Shown one piece after another: positions 11,591 through 23,081 of a stretch of DNA of 64,000 bases; the stretch's first letter is position 1, and each line of letters starts with the position of its first letter. Made by a program: the position numbers and the translations under genes. The stretch comes from Zychaea mexicana (taxonomy: Eukaryota > Mucoromycota > Mucoromycetes > Mucorales > Lichtheimiaceae), in the NCBI RefSeq assembly GCF_025766255.1, contig NW_026516828.1, forward strand, positions 18,705 to 82,704, written 5' to 3'. The notes beneath the pieces are model-generated. The model saw only the letters and a list, made by a program, of their open reading frames with translations. It searched no databases and was not told the origin of the DNA.

Positions 11591-12456
11591 TCCATTGGTA
11601 CTGTCATGTTGGGCAGTAACATGACATGCGTTCGAACGTTTTTATTTTCTTTGTTAATGTCTGTGGTCACCACGACACTCCCATGCTCAGATACCGGCCT
11701 TTCTTGTGGCAAATGGCAAAGGGCCTGGCCGGCGCTAAACCGCGTCCTCAGGGAGATAGGCCGCCTAAGTCATCCTTTTCCCTCCTAGCTATACTGTACT
11801 TACACGTATAAACCCCTTGCATTATTTTTCGCCACCCACACAAGAAACCGACAAGCCGTTGAATGGGGAATGCGATCAATTCAGTCATCATTTCAGAGGT
11901 TATATCTATCTCTTAGTACAGATGCCACCTAACGTAAAATAATTTAATATATGATATTCAAATTATATAACTACCGAGTTTCAGAAGTACAATTAAGTCA
12001 TAATAGACGCGTTTACTATGAAGCTTGGAGCGAACCAAACGAATAAAGTGAGCAACATGTCAATTCGGTATCAAATTCTTTTTGGAAGACCTTTGTTTTT
12101 ATCCCTGCAGGATAAACTTTATTTTTCTTGTGTGACCATGTTTATTCTATCCGGTATAAACATTCTGGAAGTCATCCACTTGTAGAACTCAGCAGAGGAT
12201 TTGCAGCACTAGTGTGTAAAAAGACATTATCGTTTCTCCGTGTCTTTTCATCTCTCTTTATTACACCATCTAGGGAACCTTTACTAAAAACAACATTAAC
12301 ATAAGGTATGCAGCACATGGTATTTAAAGAGCAAAATTATAAGTATCATAGCAAAATACAGTAGTGACAATGAAGAATAATAAGCATCATTAGACTTTGT
12401 TAACACAGTGTCAATCACAATCATCATCGTGAAATCCTATTCCAGCTTCAAAAAAG
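11591..12456. other. Spacer upstream of the MFS gene
   Basis: No supported gene. A short GC-richer patch at about 11690-11775 has open frames on the plus strand but no recognisable domain. Confidence 0.35.
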
Positions 12457-14417
12457 ATGAACGAAAGTCCAGTTGGTAAAGAAGATATACAAGAATGGAG
12501 AGAAACAACAGCAAATGCGACGCATAATGACAATTGCCTTGAAGAGAGCTCGAAAGCAGTCGATGGCAAACGAGCATGGGTTGTTATTGGGGGATTATGG
12601 CTTTTGGCGCCCTGCACTAGTTTGAGTAGTAGCTGGTATGTCTTTTCAAATTATAAACAAAAGGTCGTTCGAAGATGAAGCTGCGGATACTTCAAAAAGC
12701 TACAGAAGATATTGATTATTTTACTTGTTCTCGTTTTCTGGAAATCAGGGGTATGCATTTGTAGAAATTTATATGAACTTTTGCTTTAACTTACCTTTAC
12801 AAATGTCTGACTCTTTGATCAACACGATAGGCATTATGCTTGATTACTATCAAAGAACAAAGATGTTCATGTCAGAAGATAACTCGGAACTCAAAATGGT
12901 GTTTGTCGGTGCGTTATTCCAGGCTCTAATACCCGCTTTTATACTTCCGGCGAGTATATTATTTGACATATATGGGTTCAGAAAAGTAACAGCACTAGGG
13001 CTTCTATTGGTAGCTGCTGGTCTGGTATCTGGAAGCTTTGCTACTTCGGTAAGTAATTAATTTGTCGTTTTCTTTGCGTAAATGCATCTTATACAATAAA
13101 CTAAAACCCTTTTGATCTGCTCATTTAATTAGATATGGCATTTATACTTGGCGATAAGTCTTTGTGTTGGCTTAGGCACCGGTATTCTATGTACAGTAGG
13201 TTACGACATTGTTGTTGCCGTATTTTAGTTATACAGCACAATATATTGACGTCCAAATTCCCATTAAATAGGTCGGTAGTAGAATCGTACCGCAATGGTT
13301 CGTAAAGTATCGTGCAACGGCACTGGGTATACAGGCAAGCTCAGTATCCATCATGGGGATCGTTACACCATTTATAATGGTTGCTATCAATGACACTCTA
13401 GGTGCACCTTGGTAAAATGCGTTATTCCCAACAGCGGTAGTGGTGACTAATTAGGAAAATAAATATATACTTATGCAGGACACTCCGAGTCCTTGGCTGC
13501 GCTTTGTTCACCATCGGCATTTTCAGTGTTGTTCTCGCCAAGGAGAATGTTCATCACCGGACAGCTACGGCGGGTGAAGCAAAGCACCATTTTAATTATA
13601 TTGGTGTGCTTAAAAACGTTGACATGCTACTATGGATGATGGTTGGTCCAATTCAGGCCTATGCATCTTATATATTATATACGTTTCTGCCTCGTAAGTA
13701 CAATGTTCTCGTTCTTAAACTTGCAATTTAGAAAAGGAACTTACAGTTAGTATAATATGTTTGGTAGCATATGCAACCTACGTTGGGCTCTCGAGCTTAC
13801 AAGGCGGTGCCCTTATATCGACGATGTCAGCAATAGGAGTTGTCGGCAACATCCTTTCTGGGTAAACCACATAATCCAAATTTGAGTCAAAATGTACCAT
13901 GAAGACTAATTATAACGCCATACAAAGGGTTTTAGGGGACAAAATTGGAAACCTGAACACATTTGTTTTGAGCATGACTGTGGCTTCTATCAGTGTTTTC
14001 TTGATATGGATATCCGCGCACAACTTTGCAGTATTGATGGTTTTTGTTTTGGCAGTGGGCCTGAATACCGGATGCTACTACGTTTTATGTAAGACGATAA
14101 GGCTGCTGTCAAGCTCTGCTAATATAACTACTACGATACTTAGATTTTAATTCTTGCTCATCAATTATTTCCTAGCGCCAGCAATAATCCTCGATATAAT
14201 CGGCATAAAAATGTATTCTCCCGCTCTCGGCTTAAGCTATCTTGCATGCGTTTTAAGCATTGGTGGTCCTCCATTAGCAACCTATCTGAACTCCAATAAT
14301 CATCACGACCCGTTCTTATATTCTAAAATAATATCCGGCTTAGGATTTGCCCTGTGTGCATTGCTCACTGTGATACTCAAATATCAAATGAAAAAGAGCT
14401 TGTTTTCAAAAGCTTAA
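12457..14417 (+). CDS. MFS permease, monocarboxylate-transporter-like (SLC16 type)
   Basis: Eight exons: 12457-12663, 12749-13048, 13133-13195, 13272-13411, 13479-13693, 13768-13861, 13928-14088 and 14176-14417. Lengths keep frame throughout and give 473 residues. The N-terminus is hydrophilic and cytosolic (residues 1-45); hydrophobic helices follow. Family signs are AWVVIGGLWLLAP (helix 1), a DYY motif (MLDYYQR), the loop 2-3 motif LFDIYGFRKV, IWHLYLAIS, VPQWFVKYRATALGIQASS (as in fungal MCT-like permeases) and the second-half loop LGDKIG. Members move monocarboxylates or similar small solutes across the plasma membrane, but the substrate cannot be told. The first intron is the weak point: the frame-keeping donor is GTCGTT, while a better GTATGT donor at 12636 breaks the frame, so the helix 1-2 junction is uncertain. 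Confidence 0.85.
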
Positions 14418-14523
14418 AATTGTTGCTGCATGATAAATTACGCCGACTCGTGATTATGAGTGGTTTTATTTTTTTGGCGCAAGGCTCAGCCTTATCTTTT
14501 CTTCCAACTTGATACGTCTAGGA

Positions 14524-15634
14524 ATGGGTTCGAGTGTCTCAAAAAACAAAATCACTTCACGAGACAGAGCCATTCTTGATCTCAAACTTCAAAGAGACAA
14601 ATTAAAAAAATATCAAAAGGGTGTAAGGTTTTTTTAAATTGTGTGGGATTACAGTAGAATCAGTAATGTCGTTGGTCACCATTGAACAACACGACAACCC
14701 TTAACTTTATTTCTCCTTCTTCCCTCACACCCTTTTTTTCTTTCCCGCTCCTTTCCTCTAGATAAATGCAGTGCTTGAAAAAGAAGTGCAAGTGGCACGA
14801 ACCGCTCTAAGCCAAGGCAACAAAAAGAAGGCGCTTTTGGCTTTAAAAAAGAAAAAGTACCAGGAACAACTTTTAGAAAAGACAGATCAGCAGTTGGTGA
14901 ATCTCGAGGAACTGGTAATGAAGAGAAAAAGTTCTTTTACTCTCGACAAAGAGAACAAAAAGGAAGCTCAAGAGCATTCTGTTGATGCTTTTATATCTTT
15001 CCTGATACAATTAGACACAATCGATCGAATATGCAGTTGTTGAAAAACAAGTCCTGGATGGCCTCAAAAACGGCAATTCTGTGCTTAAGGAAATACACAA
15101 GGAGATGTCGCTGGAGGCTGTAGAGCGTTTAATGGATGATACTGCAGATGCGATCGCTTATCAAAACGTGGGACTAATAATCATTTCTTTTCTGGTTTGT
15201 ATCTTGGGATGAGAATTGTTACTCACTGGATGTTTACATTTTTATCAGGAAATCGATGAGATGCTGAGCGGTCAGATCACGAGTGAAGATGAGGAAGAAA
15301 TCTTACAAGAGCTCGAGAGTTTGCAGCAACAAGAGGTAGGGAACAAAGAAAGATACGGATACAGATCTATTTGCAAGAGGTATACATCTAATCGGGAAAA
15401 AAACAACAACTTATAGCTTGAAGCACAGTTACCTGAAATACCTGATAAGCCGATACCCGGTACTGAGCGTAAAGAAGAGGACAATTTACCAAAAGTTCCA
15501 ACACACACCCCGAAAGAACAAGGTATAGGATGCTATATACATCAGGATGCAAAACGCATGTTGATCGATTGTTCCTAACATTTCTGTTCCTAGAAAAAGT
15601 CAAGCAAAAATCCGGCGAGGCAATGCTGGCATAA
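14524..15634 (+). CDS. VPS20: ESCRT-III subunit Vps20/CHMP6
   Basis: Six exons: 14524-14622, 14762-14914, 15015-15167, 15249-15335, 15417-15522 and 15594-15634, all GT..AG, giving 212 residues, the usual Vps20 length. The N-terminus MGSSVSKNK is a classic N-myristoylation signal, followed by ITSRDRAILDLKLQRDKLKKY, whose basic residues begin ESCRT-III helix 1. Then come KEVQVARTAL, KKKALLALKKKKYQEQLL, the Vps20-type EYAVVEKQVLDGLKNGN, and IHKEMSLEAVERLMDDTADA. The C-terminal part is acidic (TSEDEEEILQELESLQQQE) with a linker LPEIPDKPIPGT. Vps20 is the membrane-anchored nucleator of ESCRT-III on endosomes and recruits Snf7 downstream of ESCRT-II. It starts about 110 bp after the MFS stop on the same strand, which is probably just compact spacing. 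Confidence 0.95.
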
Positions 15635-16037
15635 CTATGACGCGGAGAAGAGGGAATTTTTTTATTTTACATGATATCGGTACAGTAGTTTTTGTAAAGG
15701 AAAATACGGGAATCAAGTAATAAACACTACAACGAAGTGCTACAGTGAAATGAAGCAACCGAGCTGTTATCGCTTGTTGCCAAACGTACGATCAAGACAG
15801 ACTGCTGTCAACCTCAATAAGTTTTCTACTACATATTTTTTTGAGTTTGTTCAACTTGTAATGGATTTTTATACATATTTTAATATAATAATAAGAAGAT
15901 ACCAAGTAAATATATAAAGTAATTTAAAGCATTATAATGTATAATGAATTGCAGATAATAATCTCTAAAGGAAGAAGCAATTAATAAGAACACACAATAA
16001 AAGACAGGCTATTCTATGCCAGCAAGAGAGGTAGGGG
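15635..16037. other. Convergent 3' spacer
   Basis: AT-rich spacer between the converging VPS20 and RhoGAP genes. AATAAA signals occur for both strands (for example near 15718). Nothing else is seen. Confidence 0.5.
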
Positions 16038-16489
16038 TTAGCGCAGAAAGTAATTGGGCCGCGCAGATGGAATGAAAGCAACAGACAATGGCCTCTTGTT
16101 CGTAGGTGGAGCAGCAAAGGCTACGTTCTGACTGAGCGACTTTAACATATCTCCTTTCCTTTGGATGTTAGGATTCCTCAGACTAAGTGCTGGTATCTTC
16201 CGTCGCTCCTCTTCTTCGCGTTCTTTCCAATGCTGCCATATAGCTTCATATTTTGTGCCACTGAATCTACAAGGCGAGTCGGATTCATCATCGATATTGC
16301 TGGGTGTGTCGGCTGTCAGTGTACGTCGCAGTGGGGCAAGGGGTGATGACCACATGTCCAACGAGCTTCTTGTCGGTGGCATAGCAGCAGCTGGTGGCGG
16401 TAGACCCATATCAAATCGATGGCGTGCTGATCTTGATACTACTGTGGCTGCGGATGATGACAATAGCGGTGGCGACATTGGTGGTGATA

Positions 16490-16522
<33 letters not shown>

Positions 16523-18040
16523 GTGAGCTGACCGAAGAGACATTAGGTTCTGGGCCATTGATCAACTGGCCAGGTGCCGGTAGGTCTATTGAAGGGGCTA
16601 GCGCTCGTGAAGGAGATGTTGTTCTTGTTGGTGACATGGTTATTTTTAGCTCCCGAGCAATGTCAGGAAACATCGCAAGCATGCTGCCAAAAATATCTTT
16701 GATTCTCTTGACTTTTGGCGAGGATAGAGAGCTAGTAGATTCTGACTTTAGGCTGTTACCGTCGTCAACTATATTTTCCTGTATGGACGCATTGTTGTTG
16801 TTGTTGTCGTTAACGTTGCTGTCGTAAGAAAACTTCGGAGCATTCTCGATCATGAACTGGAAAAATTTATTCCAGCGGGTGTTGTCCTTAATCAATTCAA
16901 GTTGTAGCAGATTGTGTGGTGCGTATTTCGGCATGTGCCGTTGCTGTTGATGTTCTTGTAGCTTATGCGACTTGCTGGTATTGTGCATGGATGTAAAGAG
17001 CGGCTGCAATCGATCCTTCAATGAACTCTTCGACAATATATCGCAGGAGAGTGTCGTCTGCGATAAGGATGATTGGGGGATTGCTGCTGGCTTGCTTGCT
17101 CTCCGTAGCGATAGAGTACGAAACATCTTTACGGGTTTCTGTAAAGGCGATGCTTTCGCTTTGTAAATGTTTCCATCGCTGCTGTTCGAAAGTAGGTGGC
17201 TCACGCCGTCAAGTCGTACACAAGTTGGCGCTAAGATAATTGACAGGTTTTCGGGCGTCATCTTGTTGTGGTCGGCATGATTACTGACACTATGGGCAAA
17301 CCGGATGATAAAGCAAAGCAGGATCCCATGAAAGTCTGGCAGTGATTGACATGCGGCATTGATTCGACGCACTTTTTCTCGGACATCTTTGAAAGAACAT
17401 TTAGAATGTCAGAAGAACGGAAAAGAATAGGAAAAATAGTCAGTTTATTTGTCGAATTCAAATATATGTTCTTACTATATTAGCTGATGTTCTACCCACC
17501 TGGTGTGCTTTCATAAGCATTCAGCAGCTCCGGCTGAAGCAGTTTGGGGATCACAGGCTCGGAAAGTTGTTGAAGATAGCGTTTGAAGAGGCCTGTGAGT
17601 GTATGCACGGGAACAGTGCTTAGATCAATGTGGAACGGATCGTCAGCCGCTGCAAATTCCTTTAGGAGTTTTTCAATTAATGCAGAGTTCCCCGAACGAC
17701 GAAAAATTCCTTCAGTGGAAAGGCCTTTTTTTATTTTTCGCGTTAGTCTCCTCTATCAAACGGATCTTGATGTTGCCCGAAAAAACGGAAAGAGAAAGAC
17801 GTGATTACCTCGTGATTGAATTTCCTGACTGCAATTAACTAGCAGCGCAGGAATCGCTACATCGTTCCGAAGCCTCTCAAACGACGGCGATTTAACGGGC
17901 GCAAAAGAGCAGGTCGAAGAAGGCTTGTTGTTGTCGATGGTTTGAGTTGCTGCTACACAAGGCAGAGATGAAGACGAAGGCGGCTTTTGCGCACGAGAAT
18001 GCCAAAAGTTTCGACGCAAAGATTTCCTTAAATTAGGCAT
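16038..18040 (-). CDS. RhoGAP-domain protein
   Basis: Three exons on the minus strand (17809-18040, 17500-17724 and 16038-17386) give 601 residues. The N-terminus is basic and Ser-rich. The RhoGAP domain runs from about residue 55 to 220. It has the arginine-finger motif STEGIFRRSG (the finger is Arg86), then the helix regions VHTLTGLFKRYLQQLSEPVI, INAACQSLPDFHGILLCFI and KMTPENLSIILAPT. Rho GTPase-activating proteins speed GTP hydrolysis on Rho/Rac/Cdc42 and shape polarity and actin. After the domain the protein is Ser/Pro-rich and probably disordered, with a poly-Ser run encoded by a (GAT)n-type repeat at about 16490-16521 and another basic-acidic segment near the C-terminus (WQHWKEREEEERRK). 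Start chosen as the first ATG, followed by a basic peptide. Confidence 0.9.
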
Positions 18041-18271
18041 GTTGTTTTAAAAGGAAAGAAAGAAGAGGGCTGCTCGATTCAAGGATGTGTGCGTTTTTGC
18101 TTTCTGTCGGTTGAAACGAAAACATAACATTGATGCAATTTACTAATTTGGACGATGTTTATTCTTTGCCCCTCGCAACCATACACGTGATTCTCTCCGC
18201 TCTACTGTTGCGTGTGTGTGTGTGTGTGTTGTATAAACCCCCTCCCCCTTGCTTGCTCATTAAACCCAAAT

Positions 18272-18925
18272 ATGGCACCCGTCATTCTTCATGCCATAAT
18301 CCTGCAAGCGACATCGCGTTCAATGATATTTCGGAAGTGCGCCACTTGCAAAAGCAGGATTGTTGGCATCGCCCATAATCATGAATTACGATCGGCTGGC
18401 GTTCTATATTACTGCGTGGAATGCAACAAGGAGGTAGACGAGTATCAGTCCAACTACGAGCTCCCCATGACTGTCAGTGTTTTGAATGGCGAAAAAGTAC
18501 AAAACATTGTAGCATACGATCGAGCTGTCGAGTTGCTCTTGGGTTGCAATGCTAATAGACTGGGCGAGGTAAAGCCATGTCGCTATAGAGTATCAGAAAC
18601 GTGTATATGTTGATTGGCGCGCCTCTAAAAGTTTTATACACGATTTTGTTTATTATTTAGCTTATGTTGAAGGATACCGCCATACTCGATGAACTTGAAG
18701 AACAATTGATAGGAACGAGGTGTCATCTGGTCATACGCCAAGAAAAGAAGAAAAACAAGGGCAAGAAGGTAAATTTGGGATGGGGAAGAATTGTGCAATG
18801 TTGTATGGTTATTAACGCGTATCTCTGTATAGAATGACAGGACAATCGTGGAAGCAATTATACCAGCAAATCCGCTTTTCATGCCCCTGTTTGCGAACAA
18901 TGAAGTTGAGAGTTGGGAACCGTGA
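18272..18925 (+). CDS. Small zinc-ribbon/OB-fold protein resembling the RPA1 C-terminal domain
   Basis: Three exons (18272-18568, 18661-18768 and 18833-18925) give 165 residues. Two cysteine pairs, C23-x2-C26 and C48-x2-C51 (RKCATCK and YYCVECN), form a probable zinc ribbon inserted in an OB-like strand pattern: LPMTVSVLNG, then VQNIVAYDRAVELLLG and NANRLGE. This order resembles the ssDNA-binding C-terminal OB domain of RPA1 and relatives such as MEIOB and DDIAS, where a similar zinc ribbon precedes a strand-helix segment ending in a G.(S/N)A..L motif. A lysine-rich tail and an acidic aromatic C-terminus (NNEVESWEP) follow. A role in ssDNA binding is inference. It is divergent from RhoGAP, and the two may share the 230-bp intergenic promoter, which carries a (GT)n run at 18209-18229. 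Confidence 0.65.
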
Positions 18926-19439
18926 TACGGATTGTATACCTCCACTTACCGCATGGCGACCTCTTTTACTTGACGTTCACAATGCAATTGAAGGGCTTTT
19001 ACCTCAACGATTGACAATCCGGGACGTTTTCTGAGAAGTATATTGTAACGACATTGATTTTGTATACGACAATCATAAAACCCTAGTATGCATGTACACA
19101 AGTATAATCTGTGTATCTGTTCCAGATTATCATATACGTTACTGCTTTAATAAATTTCCTGAGTCACAGCGTTGGAGTGTGGCTAAAACCCAAAGAAAGC
19201 AAGTCCTATCTATTCTCTGTCTCAGGCTTTTTTCCCTCTGATGAAGTGTTTTATTCAACAGTTTGTGATGCAATAAAGACCAGATTCATGATACAGTCGG
19301 TGATCTTTTGTTCTACTTTTTTTGGACTCGCCTATGTACACACCAGTCAATTTTTTCCAAAGTATAATAAAGCAAAGTGATTGTTTTCGTTGGTTGCTTG
19401 CCAATAATGACATACGGAATTATTTGTTTTTTTAATCAT
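18926..19439. other. Spacer; one small open frame at 19111-19380
   Basis: A plus-strand open stretch of 89 codons at 19111-19380 has two hydrophobic segments but no family resemblance or splice support. I leave it unassigned. Confidence 0.3.
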
Positions 19440-19862
19440 ATTGAGTGTATGGTACAAGCATAGAAGATGTTAACGAATGAATTTGGAGGAAGACAAGAGA
19501 GATGGAGGCATAGGTGTATGATAAAGGCATAGAAAATGTTAAGGTGTGAATTTCGAGGAAGAAAAGAGAGATGGAGGCATAGGGTGTATGATACAGGCAT
19601 AATAAATGTTGAGTGACTTTTAAGGAAAAGAAGAGAGATAGAGGCATAGGTGTGGTACAGGCATAGAAGATGATAAGGAGTGAATTTGAATGAAAGGCAT
19701 AGGTGTGGTACAGGCATAGAAGATTTTAAGGAGTGAATTTGACGGAAAGAAAAGAGAGATGGAGGCATAGGTGTAGTAGGCATAGATAATGTTAATGAGT
19801 GAATTTGCGGAAGAAAAGAGAGATGGTGGAAACATTGAGAGATGAAGGAAAGAAAAGTCATA
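19440..19862. repeat. Minisatellite, about 65-bp unit, six diverged copies
   Basis: Units begin around GATGGAGGCATAGGTGTATG and continue with CAGGCATAGAAGATGTTAAG, GAGTGAATTTG and a GGAAGAAAAGAGA tail. Six units of 59-70 bp follow each other, diverged by substitutions and small indels. Minus-strand open frames through it are periodic artefacts. Confidence 0.85.
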
Positions 19863-20043
19863 TGTCGGTTTCGGTATTTGAGGTGCCTTGGCTTTTTTCT
19901 GGGTGACATGACTTAATGACATATTGTTGGCGGATGGATTCTCTTTTCTTAGTTCGGCAGAACTGGAAGCATAAATCTGCATTTTTTGTCAACATAGACT
20001 GCATGGTCACATTAGCGATGTGTTATGACACTGTGAGCCATAT

Positions 20044-22648
20044 TCATTGTACTAAATAAATAGAATAAACTTCCTCGTCTAAAAATCTTTTACCTGCATA
20101 GTACCAAGTGCCTCGTAGCAGCTTGACAGAACGACGAGATCGTTGCCGTCTCGCGGAATGTAGAAGACGGACAAGGGTATCAACCGATATACGCCTTGGT
20201 ACTGCAGATCCATCACAAACAAAGTGCTCCGGAATCCTATGTATGATTATACCACAGGTTACGAATTGCAACCTTTATGAAATTTCCCTCCGCATTACAT
20301 TGCTTATTCGATGTAGCTCACCTTCGATCAGTAGGGCTAATACAGCGATACTCGGATCGTCCATGCCATCTCCGACCGTCTGGTCCAACGAGTCCTTCAT
20401 CTCATTGGCAAGTTTAATGAGGTCGTGTCTACTTCCGCTGCGCACCTTGATCGGCGGTTTTATCTCGACAAGTAAGAGGCCTTGTGTTGGCATTGCGCCG
20501 TACTCGAAGTTCATCGACAAGTCGGTGAACTGAAGGCTTTTGGTGTCTTTGCGCGGGGATTTCTCGTCGGTTCTAAGCGCGAGTAGAAAAGTTGAACGTA
20601 TTAGCACGCTAAAAAAAAGCTTCCCACTATGTCATTAACTGTTTTGATATCTTACCCATGCAACGTCAACAAGTCAGTTTCGTCCAGAAATGCAAGCATT
20701 AATGGGTATACAGCGGAAATGGAGAATGTGCTTTCGAGTGTGTCGGTCTTTCTTGAGGATTTTGGGGAGTAAAACTTGACACTAGAATTGATGTATATGG
20801 ATAATTAGCTTGTATACACACAAACACATCGAATTGGACATTCAGGTTACGCACATGCTACCAAGTGATTCTCGAATATTGCTATAATCTTCGTTGTCAT
20901 CATCGATAAGTGCCTTTGCAATGGTGCTCCATTCGTCATAGTTCTCTCTTCCAGCCTATCATCGTTTATATGTTAACTAAGCTATCAATTTTTCTTCAAG
21001 AGGTATTTATACCTCGGCAAACTTGTAGATGGTAGTTTTGGACTTGTCTAACAATCAGAGCAAAGGGTATAGAACCTTGCACTCTTCAATGACACCCGAC
21101 CATGTCACATCATCAAAATTGTACTCCAAAGACGACTTCGGATGTACACTGTTCACTTTATCAAACAAGAAGATGCAATTGATATCCCTATAGATACAGG
21201 TAGCTCAACGAGTTATTGTATGTTGTCACATTTGTAGCTAGTGAAGCTGTAACTAATTACTTACAACCCTTCTTAATAGGTATCCAGCATGGCTGCTTCA
21301 CTTTTCGCTATCGCTAACTTTCGGTACTCAAGCAAAGCTTCGGATACATTTACTTCTTTAAATTTCCACTATGATATCAGACATTAGTATCAGCTTCATC
21401 TTCAAATATATATAAATTGTTACCTTCTCTATTCCATCTTGTAAAGTGACAAGCGGCGCAGCATCATGAGCAAGAAATGTCATCAATTTCTTTCTCTAGT
21501 TTAAAAGTGAATCATTAGATATACATTTAATGATATGTCAACAGTAACATATAAATACTACGCTACTTACTCACTTGGTTGCACATTCAGTTGATGACGG
21601 GACAGGTATGGACGTCGGGACAGGTGTGGATGGTGCGGCAGTGGTGGACGATGATTCTGCTATGGACCACGATGCTGATGTTTGTTCGTGCTTATGCTTA
21701 CTAGAAAATATCTGTTTAGTATATTTTATATTAAGTATATGATTGATGCATGGAAGACAAGGAGATGATACTTGTAGATTATATTTACCCTTCTCTGAAC
21801 CTCATCCCAATCTGGTTGCTCCACGGAATAGTTCTATGTGTATCCATACAGTGGTTCCCCAACAGGGGGTCTATGAAGTGTTGAAACTACTGAAGGCTGA
21901 CACAAAACGAGGGTGATTCAAGCGGTGTTATATGCTTAAAGGAGGTATAGCAAAAAGTTGATATGACTGAGGGTTTATCTAATTTGAGAGTGGAATTAAA
22001 CGGGGAACCACTGTACCAGAGGATGTCTGTATAGTAGAAATTGCATTAAGTACAGTAAATGACTGATGCATGGAACACAAGGAGATGATAACATTTATAC
22101 CACTCTCAATCTCCTTCCAGTCTGGTTGATCCATGGAATTATAGTTCTGTGTGTATCCATATGTTAGAGAATATATCAATATAATAGCAAATAGATTATG
22201 CAAAACTTTATGTTTCATACCTCGATCTTTAACTCAGCAATAGCTTCGTGGAAGCACCTTAACCAGAAACGTTTGTTGTCTGTTCCTTTTATGCTATTCT
22301 TGATAATAACATCTGGAGCAGCAGCGTGGAATCCCTTGAAGAGACTACACCTTTCTGCTCGGAAAGATACTTTCTGAATCCTAAAGTAATCAATTAGTAC
22401 TACGCTCAGTTTACTGTGTGCATTACAACTTACGCTCTGTGAAGATCTGTTTTTCGCTATCCATGGCTATTGGGGAAGATTGGACCATAACTGAGCAATC
22501 TTGTATCGCAGCAAATCCTTTTCAAAGCAAGCAATGACTGCATCTGTGTTTAAACACAATCCGTCGTACAACTGGCCTGCTTTATTACTGTATTAACCAT
22601 GATCAGGGCCACCTACCGATTTATACAATCAGCCACATATTCTTCCAT
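20044..22648 (-). CDS. Multi-exon protein of an expanded Mucorales-type family, possibly decayed
   Basis: Minus strand, about eight to ten short exons, starting at ATG 22648 (MEEYVADCINR). Exons I can read in order: GQLYDGLCLNTDAVIACFEK; a KNSIKGTDNKRFWLRCFHEA segment; two tandem copies of a short exon (NYNSMDQPDWKEIES and NYSVEQPDWDEVQRR); KHKHEQTSASWSIAES with Thr/Pro-rich sequence; RKKLMTFLAHDAAPLVTL; FKEVNVSEALLEYRKLAIAK; STFSISAVYPLMLAFLDETD; then GLLLVEIKPPIKV, HDLIKLANEMKDSLD and IAVLALLIEG; a basic C-terminus ends at 20044. The VEIKPP / DLIKLANEMKDSLD / LIEG series is one I recall from many Mucorales hypothetical proteins, function unknown. An in-frame TAG after LWSNLPQ in exon 2 and a phase mismatch at the next junction suggest N-terminal decay. 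A MITE lies in an intron. Confidence 0.6.
21847..22015. mobile_element. MITE, about 165 bp, CAGTGGTTCCCC termini, TA target
   Basis: The left end is TA-CAGTGGTTCCCC and the right end is GGGGAACCACTG-TA, a clean inverted repeat flanked by TA on both sides, as for Tc1/mariner-derived MITEs. It sits in the intron between two duplicated exons of the host gene. Confidence 0.75.
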
Positions 22649-22759
22649 TTAGTATTTGATATCTGCGACCGTGATTTATACTTGTAGCAGTCTTGCAGGT
22701 ACACATAGTGTTTTATAGTAACTGCATGAAATTACTATATACGTGGGGCAAAGCGCATT

Positions 22760-23050
22760 TATAAATTACTGTAGGTGATTTGCATAGAATTAGAATTATG
22801 GTTAAACATGAGTCGTATTCCAATCCTCGGGTGCTTATTACCGAGATCATTGTATATACAATCATCGATGTGTATATCCACGTGTTTGCCATTCATATCG
22901 TTCTCGCAGGATGAGTACTTGACTATGTTCCACCGCGACGATTCTGCATCCACAATCCACCTTTTCTTGTTAAATGGGTTATACAATACTGGAGCCAAGC
23001 ACAAAAAAAAAGCTGTAGAGAAGATGCAATGCAATAGTTGCTTTTCTCTT
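22760..23050 (-). CDS. Possible coding remnant
   Basis: A minus-strand open stretch reads a hydrophobic leader (LLHCIFSTAFFLCLAPVL), then NPFNKKRWIVDAESSRWNIV and CIYNDLGNKHPRIGIRLMF. The composition looks coding, but there is no recognised domain, no clear start and no clear neighbour exon. It may be an outlying exon of the gene downstream or a separate small secreted protein. Confidence 0.25.
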
Positions 23051-23081
23051 TTGAATAAGTAATAGATGATACATTCATTTA

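Noticed and set aside
16165..16827. Plus-strand 220-codon frame
   Set aside because: It is antisense to the RhoGAP last exon and includes the translated GAT repeat.
19436..19909. Minus-strand repetitive proteins
   Set aside because: They are periodic translations of the 65-bp minisatellite.
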